Assembly: GCA_020853375.1 (NCBI GenBank)
Contig: JADYZA010000169.1
Coordinates: 1-6,025, forward strand
Direction: 5' to 3'
Source: Verrucomicrobiota bacterium
GTDB taxonomy: Bacteria > Verrucomicrobiota > Kiritimatiellia > Kiritimatiellales > Tichowtungiaceae
Length of the DNA stretch: 6,025 bases
Below, piece after piece: positions 1-5,122 of the stretch. The notes below the pieces were generated by a model. That model was not told the DNA's origin and ran no database searches. It was given only the letters and a program-made list of their open reading frames with translations. Position 1 is the stretch's first letter. Each line of letters opens with the position of its first letter. The translations under genes were made by a program, and so were the position numbers.

Positions 1-68
1 GTCCGGCGCGCCCGCTGGGGACAGCGGGCCTACAGAATTACGGCATTTGAATCGTGAAATGCTATAAA
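1..68. repeat. Right-hand part of a complex palindromic repeat, cut by the window edge
   Basis: These 68 bases are identical to 5040-5107. They hold the second hairpin of the element (CCCGCTG, loop GGGA, CAGCGGG), the foot CCTACA, and the distal inverted arm containing TACGGCATTT. The left half of the element would lie before position 1, so the true copy is longer. The match ends abruptly after GCTATAAA: position 69 is A, while 5108 is C. The next repeat (71-125) starts almost directly after it, so different palindromic families sit side by side downstream of pgl. Confidence 0.9.
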
Positions 69-70
69 AA

Positions 71-125
71 TCGGCTCTGAGAGCCGACGCTACATTCTAG
101 ATGTAGTGTTGGTTCTATGAACCAA
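71..125. repeat. REP/BIME-like palindrome pair, feet facing inward, overlapping the pgl 3' end
   Basis: There are two 25-base units in inverted orientation around the spacer TCTAG. Unit 71-95 is a hairpin (TCGGCTC, TGA, GAGCCGA) followed by CGCTACAT. Unit 101-125 is ATGTAGTG followed by a hairpin (TTGGTTC, TAT, GAACCAA). CGCTACAT and ATGTAGTG can also pair with each other (one G-U). Each unit has GTAG at the 5' foot of its hairpin, the layout known for REP sequences mobilised by RAYT transposases. The same family recurs at 4685-4741 with the feet facing outward. Positions 90-125 also code for the end of pgl. Confidence 0.85.
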
Positions 126-743
126 TTTCTGATCCGTCCAGATTTCAACATGCGGATGTCCGGCAAGGGCGACGCCCGCCGGAAGGGTTTCCGGTTTTTC
201 CAGCAAGGTTTGAAGCACCGCTTTTTTCTCCGCGCCGGTGGCGAGAATGATGATTCTTTCAACCTTGTGGAGAAGCGTTGGCGTGATGCTGATGCGGTCG
301 GGCTTCTTTGTTTGAATCGCCGGGATCGCCAGACGTTCGTCGCGTAGCGCGGCGTCTTTTAGATTGAACAGCGATGCGGTATGACCGTCCGCGCCGAGAC
401 CAAGCAGTCCGAGCGGAATGCGTTTCAGTTTGTTTAACTCATCATCGAAGGCCTGCGCGGCGGCTTCAATCGGCAGTTCCGTTCTGATTTTTACGAGGGT
501 TGGAAAGAACGGGGCAACGCTTCCGAAGTTGCTTTGCGGATCGGTGACGGGAACGTAGCGCTCGTCGCTCAAAAATAAAACGCCTTGGGTATTGGCAGTG
601 GAACGGCGGTAGATTTCGAGAGGAGTGCGGCCCCCGGCGAGCATAACGCCGTCCGTTTTTCCAAGGGTTGGAAGAATCTGCCGGAACAGTTCCAGACCTT
701 GGAAAATCAACTCTTCCGCAGTCTGGAATGTGCGCAGTTTCAT
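90..743 (-). CDS. pgl: 6-phosphogluconolactonase
   Basis: Hydrolyses 6-phospho-D-glucono-1,5-lactone to 6-phosphogluconate, the second step of the oxidative pentose phosphate pathway, in the cytosol. The 217 residues show the family signatures in order: LAGGRTP (35-41), SDERYVP then SNFG (59-74), GLGADGHTASLF (115-126), and RISITPTLL (150-158) followed by the IILATG strand (165-170). The length is slightly short for the bacterial SugarP isomerase-like family but every core motif is present. The start is set by an ATGA overlap (740-743) with the nfnB stop, which implies translational coupling; I see no strong Shine-Dalgarno of its own. Oddly, residues 207-217 and the stop are encoded by the palindromic repeat at 71-125, so the original C-terminus probably ended near residue 206 or differed. 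The assignment itself is secure. Confidence 0.95.
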   Translation of the reverse strand: MKLRTFQTAEELIFQGLELFRQILPTLGKTDGVMLAGGRTPLEIYRRSTANTQGVLFLSDERYVPVTDPQSNFGSVAPFFPTLVKIRTELPIEAAAQAFDDELNKLKRIPLGLLGLGADGHTASLFNLKDAALRDERLAIPAIQTKKPDRISITPTLLHKVERIIILATGAEKKAVLQTLLEKPETLPAGVALAGHPHVEIWTDQKLVHRTNTTSRM

Positions 744-2221
744 TTTTCAGCCAGCAGTTTATTGATGGCGGCGGCGGCGCGGCGGCCCTCGCCCATGGCG
801 AGAATCACGGTGGCGGCGCCCAGCACGATATCGCCGCCCGCAAACACGCGGTCGAGCGAAGTTTTTCCGGTATCGTCCACAATCAGAGTGCCCCATTTAC
901 TGGTTTCAAGTCCCGGCGTGGTCTGACGGATGAGCGGATTGGATTCGTTGCCGATGGCGACAATGACGGTATCAACATCCATTTGAAATTCGCTACCTTT
1001 GACTTCGATTGGGCGGCGGCGTCCGGAGCTGTCGGGCTCGCCGAGTTCATATTTCAGAACTTCCATGCCGCAGACCCAGCCGCGTTCGTCGGCGAGAATA
1101 CTCTTTGGATTGCGCAACATGTGGAAAATGACGCCTTCTTCTTTGGCGTGGGCGACTTCTTCGACGCGCGCCGGCATTTCGGCTTCGGTGCGGCGGTAGA
1201 TCAGGTGGACTTCTTCGGCACCCAAACGGATGGCGCTGCGGGCGGCATCCATGGCGACGTTTCCTCCGCCGAGCACGGCGACTTTTTTCGACGGGAAGAT
1301 CGGCGTGGCGGCGCGGTCGTCGTAGCCCTTCATCAGATTGGCGCGGGTCAGATATTCGTTGGCGGAAAACACGCCGACGAGATTTTCACCTTCGATGTTC
1401 ATGAACTTCGGCAGACCTGCGCCGGTGCCGATGAAGAGGGCGTCGTAGCCGTCTTTTTCGAGCAGGTCGGTCAGGCGGCGGGTGCGGCCAATGACGAAGT
1501 CAGTTTTGATTTCAACGCCCATGGTTTTGAGGCTGTTGATTTCCTGATCGACGATTGCTTTCGGCAGGCGGAATTCCGGAATGCCGTAAAGGAGTACGCC
1601 GCCGGGACGGTGAAAGGCTTCAAATACAGTCACTTCGTGGCCTTCGCGGCGGACATCGGCGGCAACGGTGATGCTGGCGGGGCCGCTACCGATGATCCCG
1701 ACTTTTTTGCCGGTGGCAGTTTTTACAACAGGCGGTTGCATCAGCCCGTTCTCGCGTTCCCAGTCGGCCACGTAGCGTTCGAGGCGACCGATGGAAACCG
1801 CTTTATCAATCGATTTGAGCGCTTTGCCGACGGTGCAGGGTTCCTGACATTGGCTTTCCTGCGGGCAGACGCGCCCGCAGACGGCGGGAAGCAGACTGCT
1901 TTCGCGGATGATGCCGATGGCGGCTTTGCAATCGCCTTCCGCGATTTTGCCGATGAATGCGGGAATATCGATGCCGACGGGGCAACCTTTCACACAGGGC
2001 TTGGTCGGGCATTGCAGACAGCGCTCCGCTTCGAGAATGGCCTGTTCTTCGGTATAGCCCAGTGCGACTTCCTGCATATTGCAGCGTCGCACGGCGGGAT
2101 CTTGCGCGGGCATTTCCTGCGCCGGGATGGCCAGACGCTGTTTGGGCGAGAGCGGTTTTTTCAGTTCGGCCAGCGTTTTGCGGGCTTCTTCGGCGAGTTG
2201 GTTTTTAGAAAAATGGCTCAT
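740..2221 (-). CDS. nfnB: NADH-dependent reduced ferredoxin:NADP+ oxidoreductase, large subunit (GltD-like)
   Basis: This is the NADP(H)-binding, iron-sulfur flavoprotein half of the flavin-based bifurcating transhydrogenase. It has 493 residues. The N-terminal domain carries two cysteine groups for [4Fe-4S] clusters: C68, C71, C76, C80 and C115, C119, C125, C129. An FAD Rossmann motif follows (GSGPAS, 178-183), then RPGGVLLYGIPEFRLPK (205-221), a second Rossmann motif for NADP(H) (GGGNVAMDAAR, 318-328), and near the C-terminus the FAD-contacting AGGDIVLG segment. By sequence alone it could be the small subunit of glutamate synthase or SudA. The adjacent nfnA homologue and the absence of a glutamate synthase large subunit favour NfnB. 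No Shine-Dalgarno is visible: a heptamer repeat fills the bases just upstream of the ATG. It overlaps pgl by 4 bp. Confidence 0.9.
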   Translation of the reverse strand: MSHFSKNQLAEEARKTLAELKKPLSPKQRLAIPAQEMPAQDPAVRRCNMQEVALGYTEEQAILEAERCLQCPTKPCVKGCPVGIDIPAFIGKIAEGDCKAAIGIIRESSLLPAVCGRVCPQESQCQEPCTVGKALKSIDKAVSIGRLERYVADWERENGLMQPPVVKTATGKKVGIIGSGPASITVAADVRREGHEVTVFEAFHRPGGVLLYGIPEFRLPKAIVDQEINSLKTMGVEIKTDFVIGRTRRLTDLLEKDGYDALFIGTGAGLPKFMNIEGENLVGVFSANEYLTRANLMKGYDDRAATPIFPSKKVAVLGGGNVAMDAARSAIRLGAEEVHLIYRRTEAEMPARVEEVAHAKEEGVIFHMLRNPKSILADERGWVCGMEVLKYELGEPDSSGRRRPIEVKGSEFQMDVDTVIVAIGNESNPLIRQTTPGLETSKWGTLIVDDTGKTSLDRVFAGGDIVLGAATVILAMGEGRRAAAAINKLLAEK

Positions 2222-2223
2222 GT

Positions 2224-2258
2224 GAACTATGAACTATGAATTATGAACTATGAAATCG
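2224..2258. repeat. Tandem heptamer array abutting the nfnB start
   Basis: On the plus strand four 7-base units run without gaps: GAACTAT, GAACTAT, GAATTAT, GAACTAT, followed by a decayed GAAATCG. The array lies directly 5' of the nfnB start codon (2219-2221), where a ribosome-binding site would be expected. ATGAACTATGAAA (2243-2255) is the exact reverse complement of 2313-2325. Confidence 0.85.
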
Positions 2259-2275
2259 GAACTCAGTCGGCGTTA

Positions 2276-2291
2276 GCCTTTTTGTTAAGGC
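2276..2291. other. Small hairpin in the nfnA-nfnB spacer
   Basis: GCCTT (2276-2280), loop TTTGTT, AAGGC (2287-2291) can form a 5-bp stem in the middle of the 100-base spacer between nfnA and nfnB. It would sit in the loop of the larger stem formed by the flanking heptamer arrays. It is too weak, and lacks a T-tract on the minus strand, to be called a terminator. Confidence 0.35.
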
Positions 2292-2306
2292 GGTCGCAGA
2301 CCCAGT

Positions 2307-2334
2307 TTCATCTTTCATAGTTCATCTTTCATCT
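2307..2334. repeat. Tandem heptamer array overlapping the nfnA 3' end
   Basis: On the plus strand four 7-base units: TTCATCT, TTCATAG, TTCATCT, TTCATCT. This is the reverse-complement orientation of the array at 2224-2258. The nfnA stop (2322-2324) and its last three codons lie inside the array. TTTCATAGTTCAT (2313-2325) pairs perfectly over 13 bp with 2243-2255. Confidence 0.85.
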
Positions 2335-3182
2335 TTCTCCTTATTTTTGATTTCTTCCTCAAGGTGGCAACGGTGGTGGTCGGCATCCTCGCGGGGCTTA
2401 TAGGCTTTCAGGCGGCTGATCATATTATCGAAATCCACCAGATGGCCGTCGAACTCGGGGCCGTCCACGCAGACAAACTTGGTTTCGGTGCCGACCGTCA
2501 CGCGGCATCCGCCGCACATTCCGGTTCCGTCCACCATGATGGTGTTGAGCGAAACCATGGTGTGAACGCCATAGGGGCGGGTGGCTTCGGCGCAAAACTT
2601 CATCATCACCGGCGGGCCGATCGCGACGGCCAGTGCCGGTTTTGGATCGGCTTCACAAAACTCCTTGAGCGGAGCGGTCACGAGCGCTTTACGTCCATAC
2701 GAACCGTCATCGGTGCAAATAATCAGTTCATCGGCAATCTTGCGCATCTCGTCTTCGAGAATCAGCAGACTCTTGTTACGGGCGCCCATGATGATGATCA
2801 CCTCATTGCCCGCGGCCTTCATCGCCTGAGCAATCGGGTGGAGCGGGGCAACGCCGATACCGCCGCCGACGCAAATGACACGGCCGAATTTTTCGATATG
2901 GGTCGGCTGGCCGAGCGGCCCGACAAGATGCTCCACGGTGTCGCCGACATTTTTTTGCGCCAGCAGATGGGTGGTGCGGCCCACCGCTTGGAAGATAATC
3001 GTGATCGAGCCTTCAACCGGATCGGCATCGGCAATCGTCAGCGGAATGCGTTCGCCGAAATGGCTGTTGAGCTGGACAATCACGAACTGTCCCGCGCGCC
3101 GCTCCTGAGCAATCAGAGGAGCCTCAATACGCATCTGGAACACTTCATCGGACAACTGTTTTTTGAAAAGTATACGGTTCAT
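2322..3182 (-). CDS. nfnA: NADH-dependent reduced ferredoxin:NADP+ oxidoreductase, small subunit (SudB/PyrK-like)
   Basis: This is the NAD(H)-binding FAD and [2Fe-2S] subunit, partner of NfnB in the cytosolic complex that couples NADH and reduced ferredoxin to NADP+ reduction. It has 286 residues, a usual length. The N-terminal FAD-binding barrel has RIPLTIAD (45-52) and GPLGQP (88-93). The NAD-binding domain has CVGGGIGVAPL (104-114) and CTDDGSYG (156-163). The C-terminal cluster loop has D218, C223, C226 and C238 in DGTGMCGGC and FVCVDGPEFDG. Three cysteines with an aspartate is the unusual ligand set I associate with NfnA. PyrK or sulfide dehydrogenase SudB are the alternatives; neither a pyrD gene nor other evidence for them is present. 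The start matches family N-termini but has no visible Shine-Dalgarno (CCCCCT precedes the ATG). The final residues D284-R286 and the stop fall in a heptamer repeat. Confidence 0.9.
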   Translation of the reverse strand: MNRILFKKQLSDEVFQMRIEAPLIAQERRAGQFVIVQLNSHFGERIPLTIADADPVEGSITIIFQAVGRTTHLLAQKNVGDTVEHLVGPLGQPTHIEKFGRVICVGGGIGVAPLHPIAQAMKAAGNEVIIIMGARNKSLLILEDEMRKIADELIICTDDGSYGRKALVTAPLKEFCEADPKPALAVAIGPPVMMKFCAEATRPYGVHTMVSLNTIMVDGTGMCGGCRVTVGTETKFVCVDGPEFDGHLVDFDNMISRLKAYKPREDADHHRCHLEEEIKNKEKDER

Positions 3183-3216
3183 AGGGGGCGGATTCTATGT
3201 TACGGAGTTTGGAAAA

Positions 3217-3237
3217 TGAAACCTGAAACCTGAAAAA
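3217..3237. repeat. Short heptamer array in the panD-nfnA spacer
   Basis: Three 7-base units on the plus strand: TGAAACC, TGAAACC, TGAAAAA. The unit differs from GAACTAT but keeps the 7-base period and the TGAA core. It lies in the 80-base gap between panD and nfnA, so each spacer in this run that is longer than a few bases holds a heptamer array. Confidence 0.75.
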
Positions 3238-3262
3238 AATTAAGTGGAACGCAGACGCGATT

Positions 3263-3616
3263 TTACTTTTTCCGCAGTTTGTTCTTATCGGTCACGTGGA
3301 CAATTTTCGGCTTACGGCTTTTCGCCTCGGCTTCGTCCATCTGGGCGTAGGTGATAATCACCACTTTATCGCCAATCATACCGAGGCGTGCGGCCGGACC
3401 GTTCAGCTCGATGATGCCGGAACCGCGTTTACCGGAGATGGCATAGGTAACCAGCCGTTCGCCATTGTTCGCGTTAACCACATGAACCTGCTCGCCTTCC
3501 AGAATACCGGCGGCATCCAGCAGGTTTTGGTCAATACAGATGCTTCCGGTGTAAAAGAGTTCGGTCCCCGTCAGGGTGGCCATATGAATCTTCGCTTTAA
3601 GCAGGGTCAGTTGCAT
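3263..3616 (-). CDS. panD: Aspartate 1-decarboxylase proenzyme
   Basis: Makes beta-alanine from L-aspartate for pantothenate and CoA synthesis, in the cytosol. It is a pyruvoyl enzyme that cleaves itself between Gly24 and Ser25, and here the GS pair in YTGSICID falls at exactly residues 24-25. Other expected residues are present: K9 (LLKAKIH), R54, T57 and Y58 (GERLVTYA), then the GSGIIELNGPAARL barrel segment and GDKVVIITYA. The length of 117 is normal for bacterial PanD. The ATG start gives the standard N-terminus and has a good Shine-Dalgarno, AAGGAGA at 3624-3630, seven bases upstream. No other pantothenate gene is in the window. It leads the run panD-nfnA-nfnB-pgl with no clear terminator after it. 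Confidence 0.97.
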   Translation of the reverse strand: MQLTLLKAKIHMATLTGTELFYTGSICIDQNLLDAAGILEGEQVHVVNANNGERLVTYAISGKRGSGIIELNGPAARLGMIGDKVVIITYAQMDEAEAKSRKPKIVHVTDKNKLRKK

Positions 3617-3623
3617 TCAGGTG

Positions 3624-3630
3624 TCTCCTT
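3624..3630 (-). promoter_or_regulatory. Shine-Dalgarno site of panD
   Basis: AAGGAGA on the minus strand, seven bases before the panD ATG. It is the clearest ribosome-binding site in the window and contrasts with nfnA and nfnB, which have none. Confidence 0.75.
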
Positions 3631-3726
3631 TAAAGGGGCGAGAATGTACTGCCGGATGACTGGGAATACACGCAAAAAATAGGGGAAAGTCCGGAGCCGA
3701 GTTTATCAAAATACAGATGCGGTTGT

Positions 3727-3906
3727 TCAGGAAAGCCGGAAGGGTTTTCCGTAGCGTTCTTCGCCGGATTTCGGTTCTATGCAGTTTTGCGGTGTGCTTT
3801 TCGGATTGTTTTCCATGCAGAACACGCAGAACTGAACATAGTCTTCCAGTGACACCCTTGTCCGGGGCGGTTCCTGTGCATCTTTTATGACAGGGAAATT
3901 AAACAT
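3727..3906 (-). CDS. 59-residue protein of unknown function, partner of the upstream nucleotidyltransferase
   Basis: I do not recognise this gene. It begins with an ATG inside the end of the nucleotidyltransferase gene (8-bp overlap, 3899-3906) and runs to a TGA. The 59 residues look like real protein: a start MFNFPVIKD, a basic stretch PPRTR (13-17), a predicted helix SLEDYVQFCVFCMENN (19-34) with C27 and C30 spaced as CxxC, a third cysteine C42 in TPQNC (38-42), and a charged tail ending KPFRLS. The composition is not that of a random frame. The overlap implies coupled translation with the nucleotidyltransferase, possibly aided by GAGAG a few bases before the ATG. It could be an antitoxin-like or regulatory partner; that is inference from position only. 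It does not resemble the AbiEi antitoxin. Confidence 0.7.
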   Translation of the reverse strand: MFNFPVIKDAQEPPRTRVSLEDYVQFCVFCMENNPKSTPQNCIEPKSGEERYGKPFRLS

Positions 3907-4459
3907 TTTTCATCTCTCGAATCCGGTCTGACAGCTCTTTGAAGAGTGTCGCCGTAGCGAAGCGCTCGCACAGCGGTTTCAAATCTGTCTCCGTATCCAG
4001 CCCGTTTGCAATCACCAGTTGAACCACATCATAAAAATCACGATCCCTGCGCATGGAGGAGCCGTTTTTGAGTGCAAAAAGCTTCATAGCAAGCAGATCA
4101 TTCAGGCAGGGAACGCTTAGGTCGGCTCCGCCATAATTTATTTTAACGGATCCTTTCAGAAGCTGCTGCATCGTGTTTGAATCGACCGGGAGGAAATCGA
4201 TGCGCAAAGGGGATTCGGGGTTGGAGAAAAAAATAACGGTTTTCCCTTCAGAAACATTGGAGAATCCTGCGGTTTTCATCACCTTACGAATCGTGGGAAC
4301 GTCTTCTGCGGCAATCATAAAATCCACATCCATTGTGGCGCGGGTATAACCGTAATGATTAACCGCATGTCCACCGATCAGCAGAAAGCGAACTCCAGCC
4401 TCCGGAATTTTTCTTCCGATGGTATCGAACACCCGGTTGATTTGCTCAATTCGGTTCAT
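3899..4459 (-). CDS. Nucleotidyltransferase domain protein, AbiEii-like
   Basis: A 186-residue protein with a DNA polymerase beta-type nucleotidyltransferase fold. The motif LLIGGHAVNHYG (26-37) gives the GG helix. R40, T42 and the DVD triad (D44, D46) give two metal-binding acids, and RIDFLPVD has the third at D88. The later segment LNDLLAMKLFALKNG (119-132) followed by RRDRDFYDVV (137-146) matches the conserved Lys and Arg-Asp-x-x-Asp pattern of AbiEii/DUF6036-like proteins. Relatives act as toxins that modify tRNA or proteins, but many are uncharacterised, so the substrate is unknown. The ATG start has no strong Shine-Dalgarno. The gene overlaps the 59-residue gene by 8 bp. A TTCCA palindrome lies 39 bases upstream of the start. 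Alternative: a stand-alone housekeeping nucleotidyltransferase. Confidence 0.85.
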   Translation of the reverse strand: MNRIEQINRVFDTIGRKIPEAGVRFLLIGGHAVNHYGYTRATMDVDFMIAAEDVPTIRKVMKTAGFSNVSEGKTVIFFSNPESPLRIDFLPVDSNTMQQLLKGSVKINYGGADLSVPCLNDLLAMKLFALKNGSSMRRDRDFYDVVQLVIANGLDTETDLKPLCERFATATLFKELSDRIREMKNV

Positions 4460-4497
4460 TTTCGTCAGACTAGGATAAATCGCCTAAAACTACAAAC

Positions 4498-4512
4498 TTC
4501 CAATATCTGGAA
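4498..4512. promoter_or_regulatory. TTCCA-N5-TGGAA palindrome upstream of the nucleotidyltransferase gene
   Basis: TTCCA, ATATC, TGGAA. Imperfect sixth base pair. It lies 39-53 bases before the nucleotidyltransferase ATG, a position that would suit an operator. The same palindrome, with 6-bp arms, occurs at 5199-5213 and 659-673. Whether it is a protein-binding site or another dispersed repeat cannot be told from here. Confidence 0.4.
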
Positions 4513-4523
4513 AATCGGCACGG

Positions 4524-4559
4524 CATCTTGACTCGGTGAAGCCCCGCAGGGCGAAGATG
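4524..4559. repeat. Nested inverted repeat
   Basis: CATCTT (4524-4529) pairs with AAGATG (4554-4559), and inside it GCCC (4541-4544) pairs with GGGC (4549-4552) around CGCA. It lies at the start of the gene-free island upstream of the nucleotidyltransferase. There is no T-tract, so it is not a terminator. Confidence 0.4.
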
Positions 4560-4587
4560 GTTGCGGTACGTATTGCAGGAATTCAAG

Positions 4588-4604
4588 GTAGGGACGGCTG
4601 TCCC
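4588..4604. repeat. Single GTAG-footed hairpin (REP-like)
   Basis: GTAG at 4588-4591 is joined directly to a hairpin GGGAC (4591-4595), loop GGCT, GTCCC (4600-4604). The sequence differs from the other palindromes here, but the GTAG foot is the same. No inverted partner is visible next to it. Confidence 0.5.
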
Positions 4605-4684
4605 GCTAGAGCGTTTGAGGAAATATCTACGCCAAACCACAAAAAGTTTGTTCAGCCACAGTTCTTCTGAATTTGCTCTAAAAA

Positions 4685-4741
4685 ATGTAGTGTCGGCTCT
4701 GCGAGCCGAAAAGAAATTGGCTCACAGAGCCAACGCTACAT
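4685..4741. repeat. REP/BIME-like palindrome pair, feet facing outward
   Basis: Unit 4685-4709 is ATGTAGTG followed by a hairpin (TCGGCTC, TGC, GAGCCGA). Unit 4717-4741 is a hairpin (TTGGCTC, ACA, GAGCCAA) followed by CGCTACAT. A 7-base A-rich spacer separates them. The outer ATGTAG and CTACAT pair, giving a closed two-hairpin structure. These are the same 25-base units as at 71-125, in the opposite arrangement. Confidence 0.88.
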
Positions 4742-4763
4742 AACAGAAATTCAATCTCAGCCT

Positions 4764-4791
4764 CTCGCTAAGACGCGATACGCAGAGAAGG
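4764..4791. repeat. CGCAGAGACGC-type short repeat, copy 1
   Basis: The stretch beginning CTCGCTAAGACGCGATACGC and ending AGAGAAGG aligns with 4949-4975, which begins CTCGCAGAGACGCGAAGAAC and ends GCAAAGG. The two differ by a few substitutions and one base in length. Both look like decayed repetitions of CGCAGAGA. Confidence 0.6.
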
Positions 4792-4808
4792 GGAATCCCG
4801 ATTTGCAC

Positions 4809-4848
4809 GCTTTGCGAGAAACAAAATTGGAGGGTCGGGTTCCACCCC
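4809..4848. repeat. 40-base direct repeat, copy 1
   Basis: Starts GCTTTGCGAGAAACAAA and ends GGGTTCCACCCC. It matches 5123-5161 with one indel in the A run and one substitution. Its right part is the left arm of the paired hairpin at 4827-4890. Confidence 0.85.
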
Positions 4849-4890
4849 GACCTTGACTGAAATTGGCGCGGGTGGAACCGCGCCCTCCAA
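4827..4890. repeat. Paired hairpin with GGAG feet
   Basis: The outer stem TTGGAGGG (4827-4834) pairs perfectly with CCCTCCAA (4883-4890). Inside are two hairpins: GGTCGGG (4833-4839) with CCCGACC (4846-4852), and GGCGCGG (4865-4871) with CCGCGCC (4878-4884). The layout is the same as at 4685-4741, but the sequence is unrelated and the foot reads GGAG rather than GTAG. Confidence 0.88.
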
Positions 4891-4948
4891 GACGAAAGCG
4901 GACGGTTCCCATCATTTATGCCACCTCAAAGAAACTAAGAGATCATTC

Positions 4949-4975
4949 CTCGCAGAGACGCGAAGAACGCAAAGG
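4949..4975. repeat. CGCAGAGACGC-type short repeat, copy 2
   Basis: Begins CTCGCAGAGACGCGAAGAAC and is the better-preserved partner of 4764-4791, in the same orientation. The two copies flank the GGAG paired hairpin at 4827-4890. Confidence 0.6.
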
Positions 4976-4991
4976 TAATTTAGAGCAGATA

Positions 4992-5094
4992 ACGAATGAA
5001 ATGCCGTACCATATTTTCCGGTGTAGGCCGGACGTCCTCGTCCGGCGCGCCCGCTGGGGACAGCGGGCCTACAGAATTACGGCATTTGAATCGT
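4992..5094. repeat. 103-base nested palindrome with GTAG feet (full copy)
   Basis: The outer arms 4992-5008 and 5078-5094 are inverted repeats of 17 bases with two mismatches, including a perfect AAATGCCGTA/TACGGCATTT. Inside, TGTAGG (5022-5027) pairs with CCTACA (5068-5073). Within that lie two hairpins: CCGGAC/GTCCGG (5028-5045) and CCCGCTG/CAGCGGG (5050-5067). The right part, extended to 5107, is repeated exactly at 1-68. Confidence 0.9.
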
Positions 5095-5122
5095 GAAATG
5101 CTATAAACTCTGCGCCTTTTCG

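Noticed and set aside
1..68. Exact match to 5040-5107 read as an assembly artefact or circular end overlap
   Set aside because: The second copy is about 900 bases inside the window with different flanks, so a dispersed repeat explains it better.
668..2239. A 523-residue plus-strand open frame opposite nfnB
   Set aside because: It is antisense to a gene with complete cofactor motifs. Its Ala/Gly/Phe/Asp-rich composition is typical of the antisense frame of a GC-biased gene, and it shows no domain.
2364..3233. A 289-residue plus-strand open frame opposite nfnA
   Set aside because: Antisense shadow of nfnA: His/Asn-rich with no recognisable motif, while the minus strand encodes a full NfnA.
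3296..3682. Plus-strand open frame opposite panD
   Set aside because: Antisense to an unmistakable PanD; no motif of its own.
3617..3726. Promoter for panD
   Set aside because: TTGATA and TTGCGT occur, but their distances to TATTTT and TACATT (21-22 bases) do not fit a standard sigma-70 spacing, so I cannot support a call. No clear terminator for the preceding cassette is seen here either.
4685..5107. Possible CRISPR array in the repeat-rich island
   Set aside because: The repeats belong to different families and lack regular unique spacers; they are paired palindromes.
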